Shown: positions 8,449 through 17,472, counted from the stretch's first letter. The stretch is 64,000 nt of DNA from Streptomyces sp. WP-1 (GCF_030450125.1 NZ_CP123923.1:682001-746000), one strand, 5' to 3'. Program-made: numbers and translations. Notes: generated by a model not told the origin, from the letters alone.

Positions 8449-9329
8449 GGCGTCGCCGCCCACAGCGCGGCGAGGGCCTCGTCCAGGCCGTGGGCCGGGC
8501 GCCAGCCGAGGGCGCGTTCGACGGCGCCGATGTCCGAGCACTGCCAGGACACCTGGGCGGAGCGCGCCGAGCCGCCCCCGTCCTCCGCCAACCGCCCACG
8601 GAATCCGGCGAGTCGGGCCAGCCCGTGCACCAGGTCGCGCACCGGTACGGCCCCGCCGCCGCCGATGTTGAGCACGGGCGGCAGCGGTCCGGGCGCGGTG
8701 ACGGCGAGGGCGACGGCCCGGGCCACGTCGCGGACGTCCACGAAGTCACGGTAGGCCGACAGGTCCCCGAGCCGCAGCACGGCGCCGGGATCGGGGCCGG
8801 CCGCCCGCAGCAGCGCGGCCATCCGGCCGGGCAGGCTCGCCGCGGGCGCCCCGGGCCCGACCGGGTTGCCGACCCGGAGCACCACCGCGTCCAGCCCGGC
8901 CGAGGTCACCGCGAGGGTGCCGGCCAGCTTGGTGGCGCCGTACGGGGTGACGGGGCAGGCGGGCGCCGACTCGGTGACCGCCGCGCACGGGGTGCCGGGG
9001 CCGTACTCGGCGGCGGAGCCGAGGTGGACCAGGCGGGCCGCGGGAGCCGCCTCGCGCAGCGCGGCGCAGAGCACGGCGGGCCCCCGGGCGTTGACCTCCG
9101 CGAGGGTCACCGGGTCGCCGCCGGTGGCGCCCGCGCAGTTGACCACGGCGTCGGGCGCGGCCGCCGCCAGGGTCTTGGCCAGCCGCTCGGGCGGGTCGGT
9201 GGCGAGGTCGACGGCGTACTCGGCGCCGGTGCGGCCCCCGGCGAGCAGGTGCGCGCCGGGGAGGGCGCGCACCTGCTCGGTCACCCGGCGGCCCAGATAT
9301 CCGGTGCCGCCCAGGACGAGAATGCGCAT
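8445..9329 (-). CDS. NAD-dependent epimerase/dehydratase (extended SDR)
   Basis: 294-residue Rossmann enzyme. GGTGYLG at the N-terminus is the dinucleotide-binding glycine motif, and VTPYGATKLAG contains the Tyr-x-x-x-Lys catalytic pair of nucleotide-sugar epimerases and dehydratases. The C-terminal half (YRDFVDVRDVARAV, LNIGGGGAVPVRDLV, ALGWRPAHGLDEALAAL) is typical of UDP-glucose-4-epimerase-like proteins. Together with its neighbours it would supply a nucleotide sugar for the polymer made by the glycosyltransferase at 12516-14033. Its stop overlaps the start of the spherulin-4 gene, and it begins 7 bp after the nucleotidyltransferase stop. Confidence 0.85.
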   Translation of the reverse strand: MRILVLGGTGYLGRRVTEQVRALPGAHLLAGGRTGAEYAVDLATDPPERLAKTLAAAAPDAVVNCAGATGGDPVTLAEVNARGPAVLCAALREAAPAARLVHLGSAAEYGPGTPCAAVTESAPACPVTPYGATKLAGTLAVTSAGLDAVVLRVGNPVGPGAPAASLPGRMAALLRAAGPDPGAVLRLGDLSAYRDFVDVRDVARAVALAVTAPGPLPPVLNIGGGGAVPVRDLVHGLARLAGFRGRLAEDGGGSARSAQVSWQCSDIGAVERALGWRPAHGLDEALAALWAATP

Positions 9330-9336
9330 GCGGGAC

Positions 9337-10050
9337 TCAGGCTCCCTTGAGCAGCAGGGACTTGCGGCTGGTGAACTCGGCGTTGGCCCGGTCGTAGTCG
9401 TCGGGGCGCCCTATGTCCAGCCAGTATCCGTCGAACTCGTAGGCGTGCGGCGGGTTCTGGGATCTGAGCAGGTCGAGGACGAGTTCGTCGAAGCCGAGCG
9501 GCAGGCCGGGGGTGTAGCCGTCGAGGGTGGCCCGGGAGAGGCCGTAGACGCCCATGGAGACCCGGTAGTCCATGCTGGGTTTCTCCGTGAACGCGACGAC
9601 CTTGCTGGCGTCGGTGGTGAGCACGCCGAAGTCGATGTGCACCTTGCGGGCGTAGGTGGCGATGGTGAGCGGCGCGCCGGACGCGCGGTGGTGGCGCAGT
9701 ACGTCCGCGTAGTCGAGGTCGGTGAGGATGTCGCCGTTCATCACGAGGAAGTCCTCGGGCAGCCGGTCCTTCAGGTTGAGCAGGGGGCCCATGGTGCCGA
9801 GCGGGCTCTCCTCGGTGGCGTAGTCGACGTTCATGCCCCACTGGGAGCCGTCGCCGACATAGGCGCGGATGATCTCGCCGAGGTGGCCGATGGCGAGGGT
9901 GCAGCGGGTGAAGCCGGCCGAGGAGAGCTGGCGCAGCACGATCTCCAGGATGGCGTGCTGGTCGCCGATGGGCACGAGCGGTTTGGGCAGCGCGGTGGTG
10001 TAGGGCCGCAGCCGGACGCCCTTGCCTCCCGCCAGGATCACTGCGTGCAT
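9337..10050 (-). CDS. Sugar-1-phosphate nucleotidyltransferase
   Basis: 237 residues. MHAVILAGGKGVRLRPYT is the nucleotide-binding signature (GGxGxRLxP) and PKPLVPIGD the substrate-binding block of NTP-transferase enzymes. NGDILTDLDY supplies the metal-binding Asp, and the central FTEKPSMDYRVSMGVYG motif is present. It should form an NDP-sugar from a sugar-1-phosphate and an NTP in the cytoplasm. The ATG at 10050 has AAGGAGG seven bases upstream, which excludes a longer start at 10137. It is part of the minus-strand polysaccharide operon between the dehydratase and the epimerase. Confidence 0.9.
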   Translation of the reverse strand: MHAVILAGGKGVRLRPYTTALPKPLVPIGDQHAILEIVLRQLSSAGFTRCTLAIGHLGEIIRAYVGDGSQWGMNVDYATEESPLGTMGPLLNLKDRLPEDFLVMNGDILTDLDYADVLRHHRASGAPLTIATYARKVHIDFGVLTTDASKVVAFTEKPSMDYRVSMGVYGLSRATLDGYTPGLPLGFDELVLDLLRSQNPPHAYEFDGYWLDIGRPDDYDRANAEFTSRKSLLLKGA

Positions 10051-10090
10051 GGGATGCCTCCTTGGAAGTCGTCGTGACGTGCCGGACGGG

Positions 10091-11092
10091 TCAGATGTTG
10101 TAGATGCCGGTCTTGTAGCGGGACAGGTTGGCCGCATCGCGGAAGAACTCCACGGTCTGCGCGAGGCCTTGCTCCAGGGTGTGGGCGGGCCCCCAGCCGG
10201 TGGCGGCGGTGAGCCGGCCGGCGTCGGCGACCAGCCGCATCACCTCGGAGTTCGCGGGCCGGATGCGCGCGGGGTCGGCCCGGATGTCGAGGGCGGTGTC
10301 CATGACCTTGCCGATCAGGGCGACGAGGTCGCCGACCGAGATCTCGCCGCCGGTACCGGCGTTGAAGGTGCGCCCGACGACCTGCTCGGCGGGGGCGCCG
10401 CCCACGGCGAGGAAGGCTTGCGCGGTGTCCTTGACGAACAGGAAGTCGCGGGTGGGCCGCAGATCGCCGAGGGTGATGGTCCGCTCCCCCGCCGCGACCT
10501 GCCCGATGACGGTGGGGATGACGGCGCGCATCGACTGGCGCGGTCCGAAGGTGTTGAACGGCCGCAGGGTGACCACCGGGGTGCCGAAGCTGGCGTGGTA
10601 GCTGTCGGCGAGCCGGTCCCCGCCGGCCTTCGAAGCGGCGTACGGGGACTGGGTGTTGATGGGGTGGTCCTCGGTGATCGGCACGGTCCGCGCGGTGCCG
10701 TAGGTCTCGCTGGTGGAGGTGTGCACCAGTCGGGGGGTGCCGAGGGCGCGGACCGCTTCGAGCACGTTGAGGGTGCCGGTGACGTTGGTCTCCACATAGC
10801 TGTGGGGCGCCTGGTAGGAGTACGGGATGGCGATCAGGGCGGCCAAGTGGTAGACCACGTCGGCCCCTTCGGCGAGGCCGCGCACGGAGCCGGGGTCGCG
10901 GACGTCGCCGAGGACGATCTCCACCTGGTCCAGGACGTCCGGGGCGAGGGTCTCCAGCCAGCCGTAGGAGGAGAAGGAGTTGTACTGGGCCATGGCGCGC
11001 ACCCGGTGCCCGGAGGCGACCAGGGCCTCGGTGAGGTGGGAGCCGATGAAGCCCTCCGCGCCGGTGACGGCGGCGAGCGGTTGGGAGGTCAA
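10091..11092 (-). CDS. NAD-dependent 4,6-dehydratase (LegB/GDP-mannose dehydratase-like)
   Basis: 333 residues. TGAEGFIGSHL is the NAD-binding glycine motif; MAQYNSFSSYGWLETL is the stretch seen in LegB-type 4,6-dehydratases; STSETYGTA and SPYAASKAGGDRL contain the catalytic Thr and Tyr-x-x-x-Lys. RPFNTFGPRQSMRAVIPT is also typical. It would oxidise and dehydrate an NDP-hexose, giving a 4-keto-6-deoxy sugar, or act as a 4-epimerase. The start is TTG at 11092 preceded by GGAAGGA; no ATG or GTG fits better. It follows the membrane-protein gene by 44 bp on the same strand. Confidence 0.85.
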   Translation of the reverse strand: MTSQPLAAVTGAEGFIGSHLTEALVASGHRVRAMAQYNSFSSYGWLETLAPDVLDQVEIVLGDVRDPGSVRGLAEGADVVYHLAALIAIPYSYQAPHSYVETNVTGTLNVLEAVRALGTPRLVHTSTSETYGTARTVPITEDHPINTQSPYAASKAGGDRLADSYHASFGTPVVTLRPFNTFGPRQSMRAVIPTVIGQVAAGERTITLGDLRPTRDFLFVKDTAQAFLAVGGAPAEQVVGRTFNAGTGGEISVGDLVALIGKVMDTALDIRADPARIRPANSEVMRLVADAGRLTAATGWGPAHTLEQGLAQTVEFFRDAANLSRYKTGIYNI

Positions 11093-11136
11093 CTGGTGGG
11101 TCCTTCCGGTGAGTCGAGGAAGAAGAGGGGTCTGGT

Positions 11137-12519
11137 TCAGGCGTGCCGGGCCGGGCGGCCGAGCAGCCGCAGCGCGCATGCCAGGAGACACGGCACGGCG
11201 GCCGCGCAGGCGAGCGGCAGGGCGGCGGAGCCGGGTGGCAGACGCAGCGCGGTGACCGCGCCGGCCGTGCCCGCGGCGGCCAGGCAGATCACGGCGGGCG
11301 GCCAGGCGGTCCCGAACGCCTGGAGGAGCAGCGCGGTCCACAGGGTGGCGGCGAGCAGCAGCAGCGGGGCCGGTGGGGCGCCCGTCAGGTACGCGGCGGG
11401 GAGCAGCGGCAGCAGATAGCCGAGCAGGCACAGGCCGAGGACGCCGGTGGAGCGCAGCAGGAATCCGGCCGGGGTGGCGGTGGCGCGCAGGGCGGCGACG
11501 GACAGGCCCCGGTAGCGGTAGAGCAGCCATTCGGCGGGGCCCATGCTGAGGGTCAGCACGATCACCGCGTACGGCTCCCGGCGCCCTTCGAGCAGCACCA
11601 GCAGCCCGGCGGCAAGACCGAACAGGCCGTACGGCAGTGACCAGCGCAGCGGGGGCCGCCTGCCGCCGTCCGCGCCGGGCTCCTTGAGCAGGCCGCGCAG
11701 GGCGTGGGCGGTGGCGGCGAGGGTGGCGAGCAGCGCCAGCAGGGGAAGGCCGAGCCGCGGCAGGGTCCCCGGGTCCCAGCGGAGCAGGTAGGCGGCGCCC
11801 GCGAGCAGCGGGCTCAGCGCGGCGAGCAGCGTCTTCTCCCGGGCCAGGACCAGCAGGACGCCGGCGGCCGCGAGGTAGAGCGACTGGGCGGCGACGGCGA
11901 GCAGGACCGGGCCGCCGCCGGTGAGCGGGGCGGCGAGGGCGGTGGCGAGCGCGGCGCCCAGGGGTGCGCCCGCGGCCAGGGTGCGGGCGGCCTCCCGGGG
12001 GCCGGTCGCCTTGCGCACATGGGCGCGGTGGCCGAGCCCTTGGCCCCAGGCCCAGGAGATCAGGCCCGCGAGGATCAGCGCGGCGGCGTGCCGGCCGGGG
12101 TGCCACAGGGGTGCGGTGAGCGGGTAGGCGAGGCCCGGCAGGGCGAAGAGCAGCCCGCGCAGCAGGCAGCGGACGTGGTCGGGACGCCAGGGGTCGGCGG
12201 CCTGCGCGGGTTCGGGGAAGGCGCGGGGCACCTGCTCGTAGAGGGCGGTGGCCAGCGAGAACAGGTTCGGATGGCCGTACCGGTCCTTGACCGTCTCGGC
12301 GGTGAGGCCCTCGGCCTCCAGCAGGGCGGCGACCTCGTAGGGGTGGACGGCGGGGCCGATGCGGTCGGCGAGTTCGGCGGCCAGCAGGCTGACGGCCGCC
12401 TCGTCGGTGCCGAGGCCGGGCAGGCGCAGGGACAGGGTGCGGTCGTCGGGGCGGGCGAGCCGGAGGGCGAGGGTGTCCTGTTCGGTGCCGCCCGGCTCCA
12501 GGGCCATGGGTCCGCTCAT
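11137..12519 (-). CDS. Polytopic membrane protein of the polysaccharide locus
   Basis: 460 residues. A soluble N-terminal part (about 1-135, with LFSLATALYEQVPRAFPEP) precedes ten or more hydrophobic segments rich in Leu and Ala that fill the rest of the protein. I do not recognise a catalytic motif. Its place directly after a PelF-like glycosyltransferase, with a 4-bp ATGA overlap, parallels PelG, the membrane partner of PelF, so an export or assembly role for the polymer is inferred from context. Length and helix number are compatible with a transporter of the polysaccharide-flippase kind, but sequence similarity cannot be judged by eye. Confidence 0.7.
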   Translation of the reverse strand: MSGPMALEPGGTEQDTLALRLARPDDRTLSLRLPGLGTDEAAVSLLAAELADRIGPAVHPYEVAALLEAEGLTAETVKDRYGHPNLFSLATALYEQVPRAFPEPAQAADPWRPDHVRCLLRGLLFALPGLAYPLTAPLWHPGRHAAALILAGLISWAWGQGLGHRAHVRKATGPREAARTLAAGAPLGAALATALAAPLTGGGPVLLAVAAQSLYLAAAGVLLVLAREKTLLAALSPLLAGAAYLLRWDPGTLPRLGLPLLALLATLAATAHALRGLLKEPGADGGRRPPLRWSLPYGLFGLAAGLLVLLEGRREPYAVIVLTLSMGPAEWLLYRYRGLSVAALRATATPAGFLLRSTGVLGLCLLGYLLPLLPAAYLTGAPPAPLLLLAATLWTALLLQAFGTAWPPAVICLAAAGTAGAVTALRLPPGSAALPLACAAAVPCLLACALRLLGRPARHA

Positions 12520-14033
12520 CCGGCCAGGCTCCCCGCTGCGGTCCGGCGCCCGGACTCGCGCTCCGGGGCGGACGACGTCATGAACTCCTTCGTGTGGTAA
12601 GGGAGTTCGAGATATATGGAGCGGAAGGTGTCGATGGTCTGGCGGAGGGTGAACTGCTCGATCACCCGCAGCCGCGCGGCCTCTCCCATGGCCCGGCGCC
12701 GGTCGCCGTCGCGGAGCAGTTCCAGGGCGGCCGCGGCCATCCGCTCCGGGTCGCGCGGTGGTACGACGAGGCCGGTGTCGCCCACCGCCTCGCGCACCCC
12801 GCCGACATCGGTGGAGACGGTGGCCCGGCCGCAGGACATGGCCTCGATCAGGGTGAACGGGAAGCCCTCGCTGATGCTGGAGAGCATCACCACGTTCCCG
12901 GCCGCGTAGGCGTCCTTGATGTCCTCGACGCGGCCCTCGAAGGCGACGGCGTCGCCATGGCCCAGCTCGGCCGCCAGCGCGGCGCAGCGCTCCCGGTACG
13001 CCTCGCCGCCGCGGGGCGTACCGCCGAAGAGCCGGAGCCGGGCCTCGGGTATCTCGGCTCTGACCAGGGAGAACGCGCGTATGAGCGTCTCCAGGTCCTT
13101 GATGGGGTCGACCCGGCCCGCCCAGCTCAGGGTCGGTGTCCCGGGTTCGGGTCCGGCGGGTGGGAAGGCGGCCGGGTCCACGCCGTTGTAGACGGTGCGG
13201 ATGGCCTTCGGGTCGGCGCCGCCCTGTTCCTCCCAGAGCCGGTTGTAGCGGTTGCCGGGGGTGATCAGGGCGGCCCTGCGGTAGCTCTCCTCGGCGAGCA
13301 GCCGGAAGAAGCCGAGCACGACGGCCTTCACGGGCCAGCGGTAGGGCGCGGTGCGGTAGCCGAGGTAGCGCTCGCGCAGATAGACGCCGTGCTCGGTGAG
13401 CAGCAGCGGGACCCCGTGCCGGTCGAGGGCGGCGAGTCCGGGCAGTACGGCCACTCCCCCGCTGACCGCGTGGGCCACGCCGTGCCGGGGCGCGGGTGCG
13501 GCGAGCGGGCGCAGGGCGTGTTCCAGCAGGGCGGTGGCGGTGACCGCGTCGTGCAGGGTGGGGCGGGCCTCGCGCACGGCGAGGCCCGGGCGGTTCCACA
13601 CGGTGGCGAGCAGGGCGATGGCCCGGTCGCCGCGCAGGAACGGGCTCAGCGTCCCGTCGGCGGCGGCCCGCGCCAGCAGGTACAGGGCGGGCGGGAACTG
13701 GTCCTCGGCGCACGGGTCGAGGAGCGCGGTGAGGAAGCGTTCGTAGGCGGCGGTGAGCCGGGTGAGCGTGCGGCCCCGGGGCGCGCGGCCCTCGGGCGGC
13801 TCGCCCCACATGGGGACGGACAGCACCTGGCCGACCTGGGCGGGCAGCTCCCAGACGACGGGTTCGCGTCCGGTGCCGGTGACGGCGATGACGTCGAAGT
13901 CCAGGTCGGGCATGCCCTGGACGAGCTGATCGCACCAGACGCTGACGCCCCCGTGGCTGTGCGGGTAGGTGCCTTCGGTGAGCAGGGTGACGTGCGCCGC
14001 GCCGGGGCGGCGTGCACCGTCGTGAACGTGCAT
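12516..14033 (-). CDS. GT4 glycosyltransferase, PelF-like
   Basis: 505 residues with the GT-B fold of family 4. The N-terminus HVTLLTEGTYPHSHGGVSVW is characteristic of PelF-type transferases. LLTEHGVYLRERYL, the GNRYNRLWEEQGG region and VYNGVDPAAFPP follow. The donor-binding E-x7-E element lies in SEGFPFTLIEAMSCGRATV, followed by STDVGGVREAV. It would polymerise an N-acetylhexosamine from an NDP-sugar at the cytoplasmic face of the membrane. It heads the operon that runs to the spherulin-4 gene; the gene upstream (14151-16310) is separated by a strong hairpin, so a separate promoter near 14040-14100 is likely. Confidence 0.88.
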   Translation of the reverse strand: MHVHDGARRPGAAHVTLLTEGTYPHSHGGVSVWCDQLVQGMPDLDFDVIAVTGTGREPVVWELPAQVGQVLSVPMWGEPPEGRAPRGRTLTRLTAAYERFLTALLDPCAEDQFPPALYLLARAAADGTLSPFLRGDRAIALLATVWNRPGLAVREARPTLHDAVTATALLEHALRPLAAPAPRHGVAHAVSGGVAVLPGLAALDRHGVPLLLTEHGVYLRERYLGYRTAPYRWPVKAVVLGFFRLLAEESYRRAALITPGNRYNRLWEEQGGADPKAIRTVYNGVDPAAFPPAGPEPGTPTLSWAGRVDPIKDLETLIRAFSLVRAEIPEARLRLFGGTPRGGEAYRERCAALAAELGHGDAVAFEGRVEDIKDAYAAGNVVMLSSISEGFPFTLIEAMSCGRATVSTDVGGVREAVGDTGLVVPPRDPERMAAAALELLRDGDRRRAMGEAARLRVIEQFTLRQTIDTFRSIYLELPYHTKEFMTSSAPERESGRRTAAGSLAG

Positions 14034-14105
14034 CGATCGGGCTCCACGGCCAGAGTTGTGGGGTGGTCGTGCGGGTCCCGGCCGCGTCGGGGCGGCCGGG
14101 ATCCG

Positions 14106-14134
14106 GGGCCCGTCCGAGGGTGTCGGACGGGCCC
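14106..14134 (-). terminator. 12-bp-stem terminator after the secreted deacetylase-like gene
   Basis: GGGCCCGTCCGA (14106-14117) and TCGGACGGGCCC (14123-14134) are perfect arms around a 5-nt loop. It lies 17 bp beyond the stop at 14151 and before the glycosyltransferase start at 14033, so the large secreted protein probably has its own transcript or partial read-through. Confidence 0.75.
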
Positions 14135-14150
14135 TCGGGTCGGTGCGCGT

Positions 14151-16310
14151 TCAGTGGTGCGAGGAGTGCCTGACCTGATGGCGCGGGGCGTACGGGACCT
14201 GCTCGGTGACGCCCTTGGGGAGCCTGGTGCGCGGTGCCGGTGCGGTGGCCGCCGGGTGGGTGTGGCCGTGGGTGCCCGGGGTGGCGGCGGATGCGGTGGC
14301 CGGCAGGGTGAAGGTCTGCGCGAGGCCGAGGGAGGCGGTCCAGCCGGACAGTTCACCCCCGTAGGCGCTGCCGAAGCCGCCCAGGATGTAGGTGCTGCCG
14401 GTGGGCAGGGTGGCGTCGGTGTAGGTACCGCTGGGCGCCTGGACGGTGACGGTGTTGCCGATGCGGTAGGCGGTGACCTGGCCGGCGTTCAGGGCGTTGG
14501 CCCAGGCGGTGCGGCGCTGGAGTTCGGTGCCGATGTCCTTCATCCGCAGGTTGACCAGCGGGGTGTTGGCGTTGAACAGGCTGCTGTAACCGTCGAGCAC
14601 ACCGTTGAGGACGGGGTAGGCGATGCGGTCCTCGGTGAGGTTGGACTGGTGGATGAAGTGCGGCTTCGGGTCGTTGGAGAGCACATGCCCGAGGTCGATG
14701 TGGGTCTCCAGCGGCACGATGTAGTCCTGGTAGCCGGTGCTGGTGTCCAGCGGGGCGGGCAGGCACGTGGTGGTCGCGGGGTTGTCCTCGCACACCCCGC
14801 TGCCGCCCTGGGCGCGGCTGGTGTAGAGCCAGTTGTACTCGTCGGCCTCCTCGGAGGCCTTGCCCGCGTTGTAGAAGACGTTCATCGGGTAGCGGGCAAC
14901 CGTTTCGGCGGGGCCGACCTGGCGCTGGGCGGGGTCGCGGGAGGCGTCCGAGCCGAGCCACTTGACGCCGCTGTCGGTGAGCGCGGGGCCGAGGTTGGGG
15001 TTGTCGTCGGGCTGCTGCGGCAGGATCCGCATCCCGGAGTGCTCGCCGGTGACCAACTCGGTGTTGTCCAGGGGCAGTCCGTTGGTGAGGCCCCAGACGC
15101 GGTTGTTGGTGATCTCGTCGTCGATGGTCTGCCGGCTGACCCACTGGGTGCTGCCGTCGGCGTTGGTCTCGCACTTCCACGGCACCACGGTGGTGTCCTG
15201 CTCGCAGCCGAGGAAGGCGTGCGTGTAGGTGTGGTTGATCCAGCGGAACTTGTTGCGGTCGGCGATGAACTTGTCGGCGAGCTGGTCGACGCCGTCGTTG
15301 TCCGCGCGCTGGTCGACGCTGCCGGAGCCGTTGAAGGCGAGGTCGAGGGTGAAGTTGTGGCTCTGCTCCCAGGCGGCGGCGTAGTCGACGTCCGCCGGGG
15401 TCATCCGGATCGGGCTCGGCGTGCCGGAGCTGTTGGTGCAGTCGACGTCGCCGGGCGTGCAGTTGAGCTGGGTGTCCCAGCGGTCGTCGGCCGCGAACAC
15501 GTCGTCCACGTGCACGGCGAAGTAGTTGCGGGAGGCGCCGAGGTGCACCCCGCCGGTCATCCAGTCCACGATGCCGCGGGCCAGCAGCCGGAACTGCTGC
15601 TGGTACTGGTTGTAGACGAAGGTGATGACCAGCTCGCGCCGCCCGTCGTGCCGGTACTCGCCGACGAGCGAGCCCTGGGTGGTGGTGCCGGGGATGGTCG
15701 CCTGGACGTACGGGGTGAAGTCGGCACCGGGCGCGGGGGTCGACAGATAGCCGTAACTCTCGGCCACGGTCGGCGAGTTGTCCTCGAAGGGCACGGCACC
15801 CTTGAGGTAGCCGAAGGGTCCCGCCTTGCCCGCCGCGGAGACCTGGGCCTGGACGCCGTCGACGCTGCCGGAGTAGCCGCCGGTGGTCGGGACCTGGAGC
15901 CCGGCCTGGGGGCGGGCGTAGGTGTAGGCGTCGACCTGCGGGATGCCGTACGTCTGCTCGTAGGCGGCGAGCGCGCTCATCTCGGCGCTGCCGGCGGCGA
16001 ACGGGTTGTCGTTGGGCAGGACGACGGCCTGGTACTTGGCGCGGGCCCGGCCGTTCACCGTGTCGGCGAGGAAGCCGGCGTCGATGGTGGGGCGGCCGCC
16101 ACTGGTCAGGTCGACCTTCGTGAACGGCGTTCCCTCCGAGGTGAGTTCGGCGGTGATGGCGTCGGTGGCCGGGCCGCCGTCGCTCACCACCAGGACTCTG
16201 AGGTCGATACGTGGTGTGCCGCCGTCGGCCTGGGCCGGTCCGGCCTGGAGGCCGAGTGCGGCGATGAGCGCGCCCACCGTGAGCGTGGTGGTGCGAATGG
16301 TCCGCTTCAT
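14151..16310 (-). CDS. Large secreted polysaccharide deacetylase-like protein (Agd3/PelA-like)
   Basis: 719 residues with a signal peptide (MKRTIRTTTLTVGALIAALGL, cleavage near AQA-DGG). Residues about 35-230 resemble a Rossmann-like accessory domain (DLRVLVVSDGGPATDAI, QAVVLPNDNPF). The central part has metal-site features of a deacetylase: H267-x-D269-D270 in AVHVDDVFAADD and HxxxH at 360-364 (NHTYTH), with a later HFIHQSN. The tail is His/Pro-rich (residues about 680-719). Fungal Agd3 (CE18), which partly deacetylates galactosaminogalactan, has this multi-domain layout, and PelA does the same for Pel. The assignment leans on the neighbouring spherulin-4 and PelF-like genes. The ATG at 16310 follows GGAGGGG with an 11-nt spacer. 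Confidence 0.65.
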   Translation of the reverse strand: MKRTIRTTTLTVGALIAALGLQAGPAQADGGTPRIDLRVLVVSDGGPATDAITAELTSEGTPFTKVDLTSGGRPTIDAGFLADTVNGRARAKYQAVVLPNDNPFAAGSAEMSALAAYEQTYGIPQVDAYTYARPQAGLQVPTTGGYSGSVDGVQAQVSAAGKAGPFGYLKGAVPFEDNSPTVAESYGYLSTPAPGADFTPYVQATIPGTTTQGSLVGEYRHDGRRELVITFVYNQYQQQFRLLARGIVDWMTGGVHLGASRNYFAVHVDDVFAADDRWDTQLNCTPGDVDCTNSSGTPSPIRMTPADVDYAAAWEQSHNFTLDLAFNGSGSVDQRADNDGVDQLADKFIADRNKFRWINHTYTHAFLGCEQDTTVVPWKCETNADGSTQWVSRQTIDDEITNNRVWGLTNGLPLDNTELVTGEHSGMRILPQQPDDNPNLGPALTDSGVKWLGSDASRDPAQRQVGPAETVARYPMNVFYNAGKASEEADEYNWLYTSRAQGGSGVCEDNPATTTCLPAPLDTSTGYQDYIVPLETHIDLGHVLSNDPKPHFIHQSNLTEDRIAYPVLNGVLDGYSSLFNANTPLVNLRMKDIGTELQRRTAWANALNAGQVTAYRIGNTVTVQAPSGTYTDATLPTGSTYILGGFGSAYGGELSGWTASLGLAQTFTLPATASAATPGTHGHTHPAATAPAPRTRLPKGVTEQVPYAPRHQVRHSSHH

Positions 16311-16610
16311 GCGGTGAAGTTCCCCTCCCCGGACAGGGGTGAGCACGGCTCGCATGGAGCGGACGCACCCCCTCGCACGACCCCGGCGTCCCCCTCAGAA
16401 GCCGGTCGTCGTGCATCCGTCGCGTCACATAGTGATGGATGTGTGTAGCTTTTGTGGTCGGGTCACGGAACCTGACGGAAAATGGCGGGTGTCCAACTGC
16501 TTTGTGACGCAACCCGATTGACCTTTTCTCCGTCGTGCCCCGCATCGCCCGGCGGGCCGTCGGGTCCACCGGGCGACGTACCGGCTTCCGCGAGTGGTGC
16601 GGGCGGGCCG

Positions 16611-17138
16611 TCAGGAACAGAGCACGCGCGTCTCGGGCGTGTACACCGGGCCGCCGTTGCTGTTGGTGCCGTCACTGAACTCGGCGTAGAAGTACGAGTA
16701 GAAGCCGATGTTGCCGTTGCAGCCGGAGTCGGCGGCGACCTGGAGGGTCAGGGTGACGGTACGGCTCTGGCCGGGCGGGATGGTGGCGCCGTAGTTGGTG
16801 CCGAGGTTGGTCGGGCCGGTACCGGAGCAGGAGGTGGTGCTGCCGTCGGCGGCGGCCAGGGTGCAGCCGGCGAAGCTGTACTTCAGGTCCGGACGCTGGG
16901 TGGTCAGCCAGGTCGGATCGATCGTCTGGTACACGAACAGGACGTCGTACGTCTTGTTGTTGGTCAGCGTCATCGACAGCTTGACCGACCCGCCGGGGGT
17001 GGTGGTGGCGCTGTCGGCGCTGAAGGTGAGGGCGGCCGGGGCCGGGTCCGCGCTGGCGACGGTGCTGAAGCCGAAGACGGCGAGGACGGCGGCGAGGACG
17101 GCGGCGAGACCGAGGCGTCTCAGCAGAGGTGATCGCAT
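16611..17138 (-). CDS. Small secreted beta-sandwich protein of unknown function
   Basis: 175 residues with a signal peptide (LGLAAVLAAVLAVFGFSTVASA, cleavage about residue 30). The mature part looks like a single immunoglobulin-like or DUF11-like domain: SVKLSMTLTNNKTYDVLFVYQTIDP, then TIPPGQSRTVTLTLQVAADSGCNG, alternating beta strands. Four Cys residues could form two disulfides. No enzymatic motif and no LPXTG-like sorting signal are visible. It is probably an extracellular or wall-associated protein. It lies 300 bp upstream of the deacetylase-like gene on the same strand; the gap between them (16311-16610) shows no other gene and must contain that gene's promoter. Confidence 0.7.
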   Translation of the reverse strand: MRSPLLRRLGLAAVLAAVLAVFGFSTVASADPAPAALTFSADSATTTPGGSVKLSMTLTNNKTYDVLFVYQTIDPTWLTTQRPDLKYSFAGCTLAAADGSTTSCSGTGPTNLGTNYGATIPPGQSRTVTLTLQVAADSGCNGNIGFYSYFYAEFSDGTNSNGGPVYTPETRVLCS

Positions 17139-17429
17139 GGCCCGGGAGGCTAGGCGCGGGGCGCGCGCCGCGTCTGCCCCGTCACGAGGGCCCGAAGCAC
17201 GATCGGCCGAAAGCGGTCGTTCGGTGAAGGCGATGTGATGATGATGTGACGATCTTGCCGGAGGGGCATCGCTGCACGATACGGGCCGTGATGACTGAGG
17301 TGCATGGGGTTACCGGAAACGTCGTCGCAAAGCCGGGGTAATGGCGAAGACCCGACCCGCACTCGCGTGCGGAATCGGGTCATCCGGTTGTACGGCCACG
17401 CGCTTCCCGGCCATTCGGAGAATTCCGGC

Positions 17430-17460
17430 CGCGCCGGTCCCCCGCGAGAGGACCGGCGCG
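17430..17460 (-). terminator. Terminator downstream of the adenosine deaminase gene
   Basis: An 11-bp perfect GC-rich stem (17430-17440 with 17450-17460) and 9-nt loop begins 12 bp after the adenosine deaminase stop. The rest of the 17139-17472 gap contains no recognisable gene; it should hold the promoter for the small secreted protein at 17138. Confidence 0.7.
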
Positions 17461-17472
17461 ACCGCGCACGGG

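Noticed and set aside
9337..10137. Longer start for the nucleotidyltransferase at 10137
   Set aside because: The extra 29 residues are not family-like, and AAGGAGG directly precedes the ATG at 10050.
12594..16448. 1284-residue open frame on the plus strand
   Set aside because: Runs antisense through the glycosyltransferase and deacetylase-like genes; composition is low-complexity Gly/Val/Arg and no family is recognisable. It is a typical GC-rich shadow.
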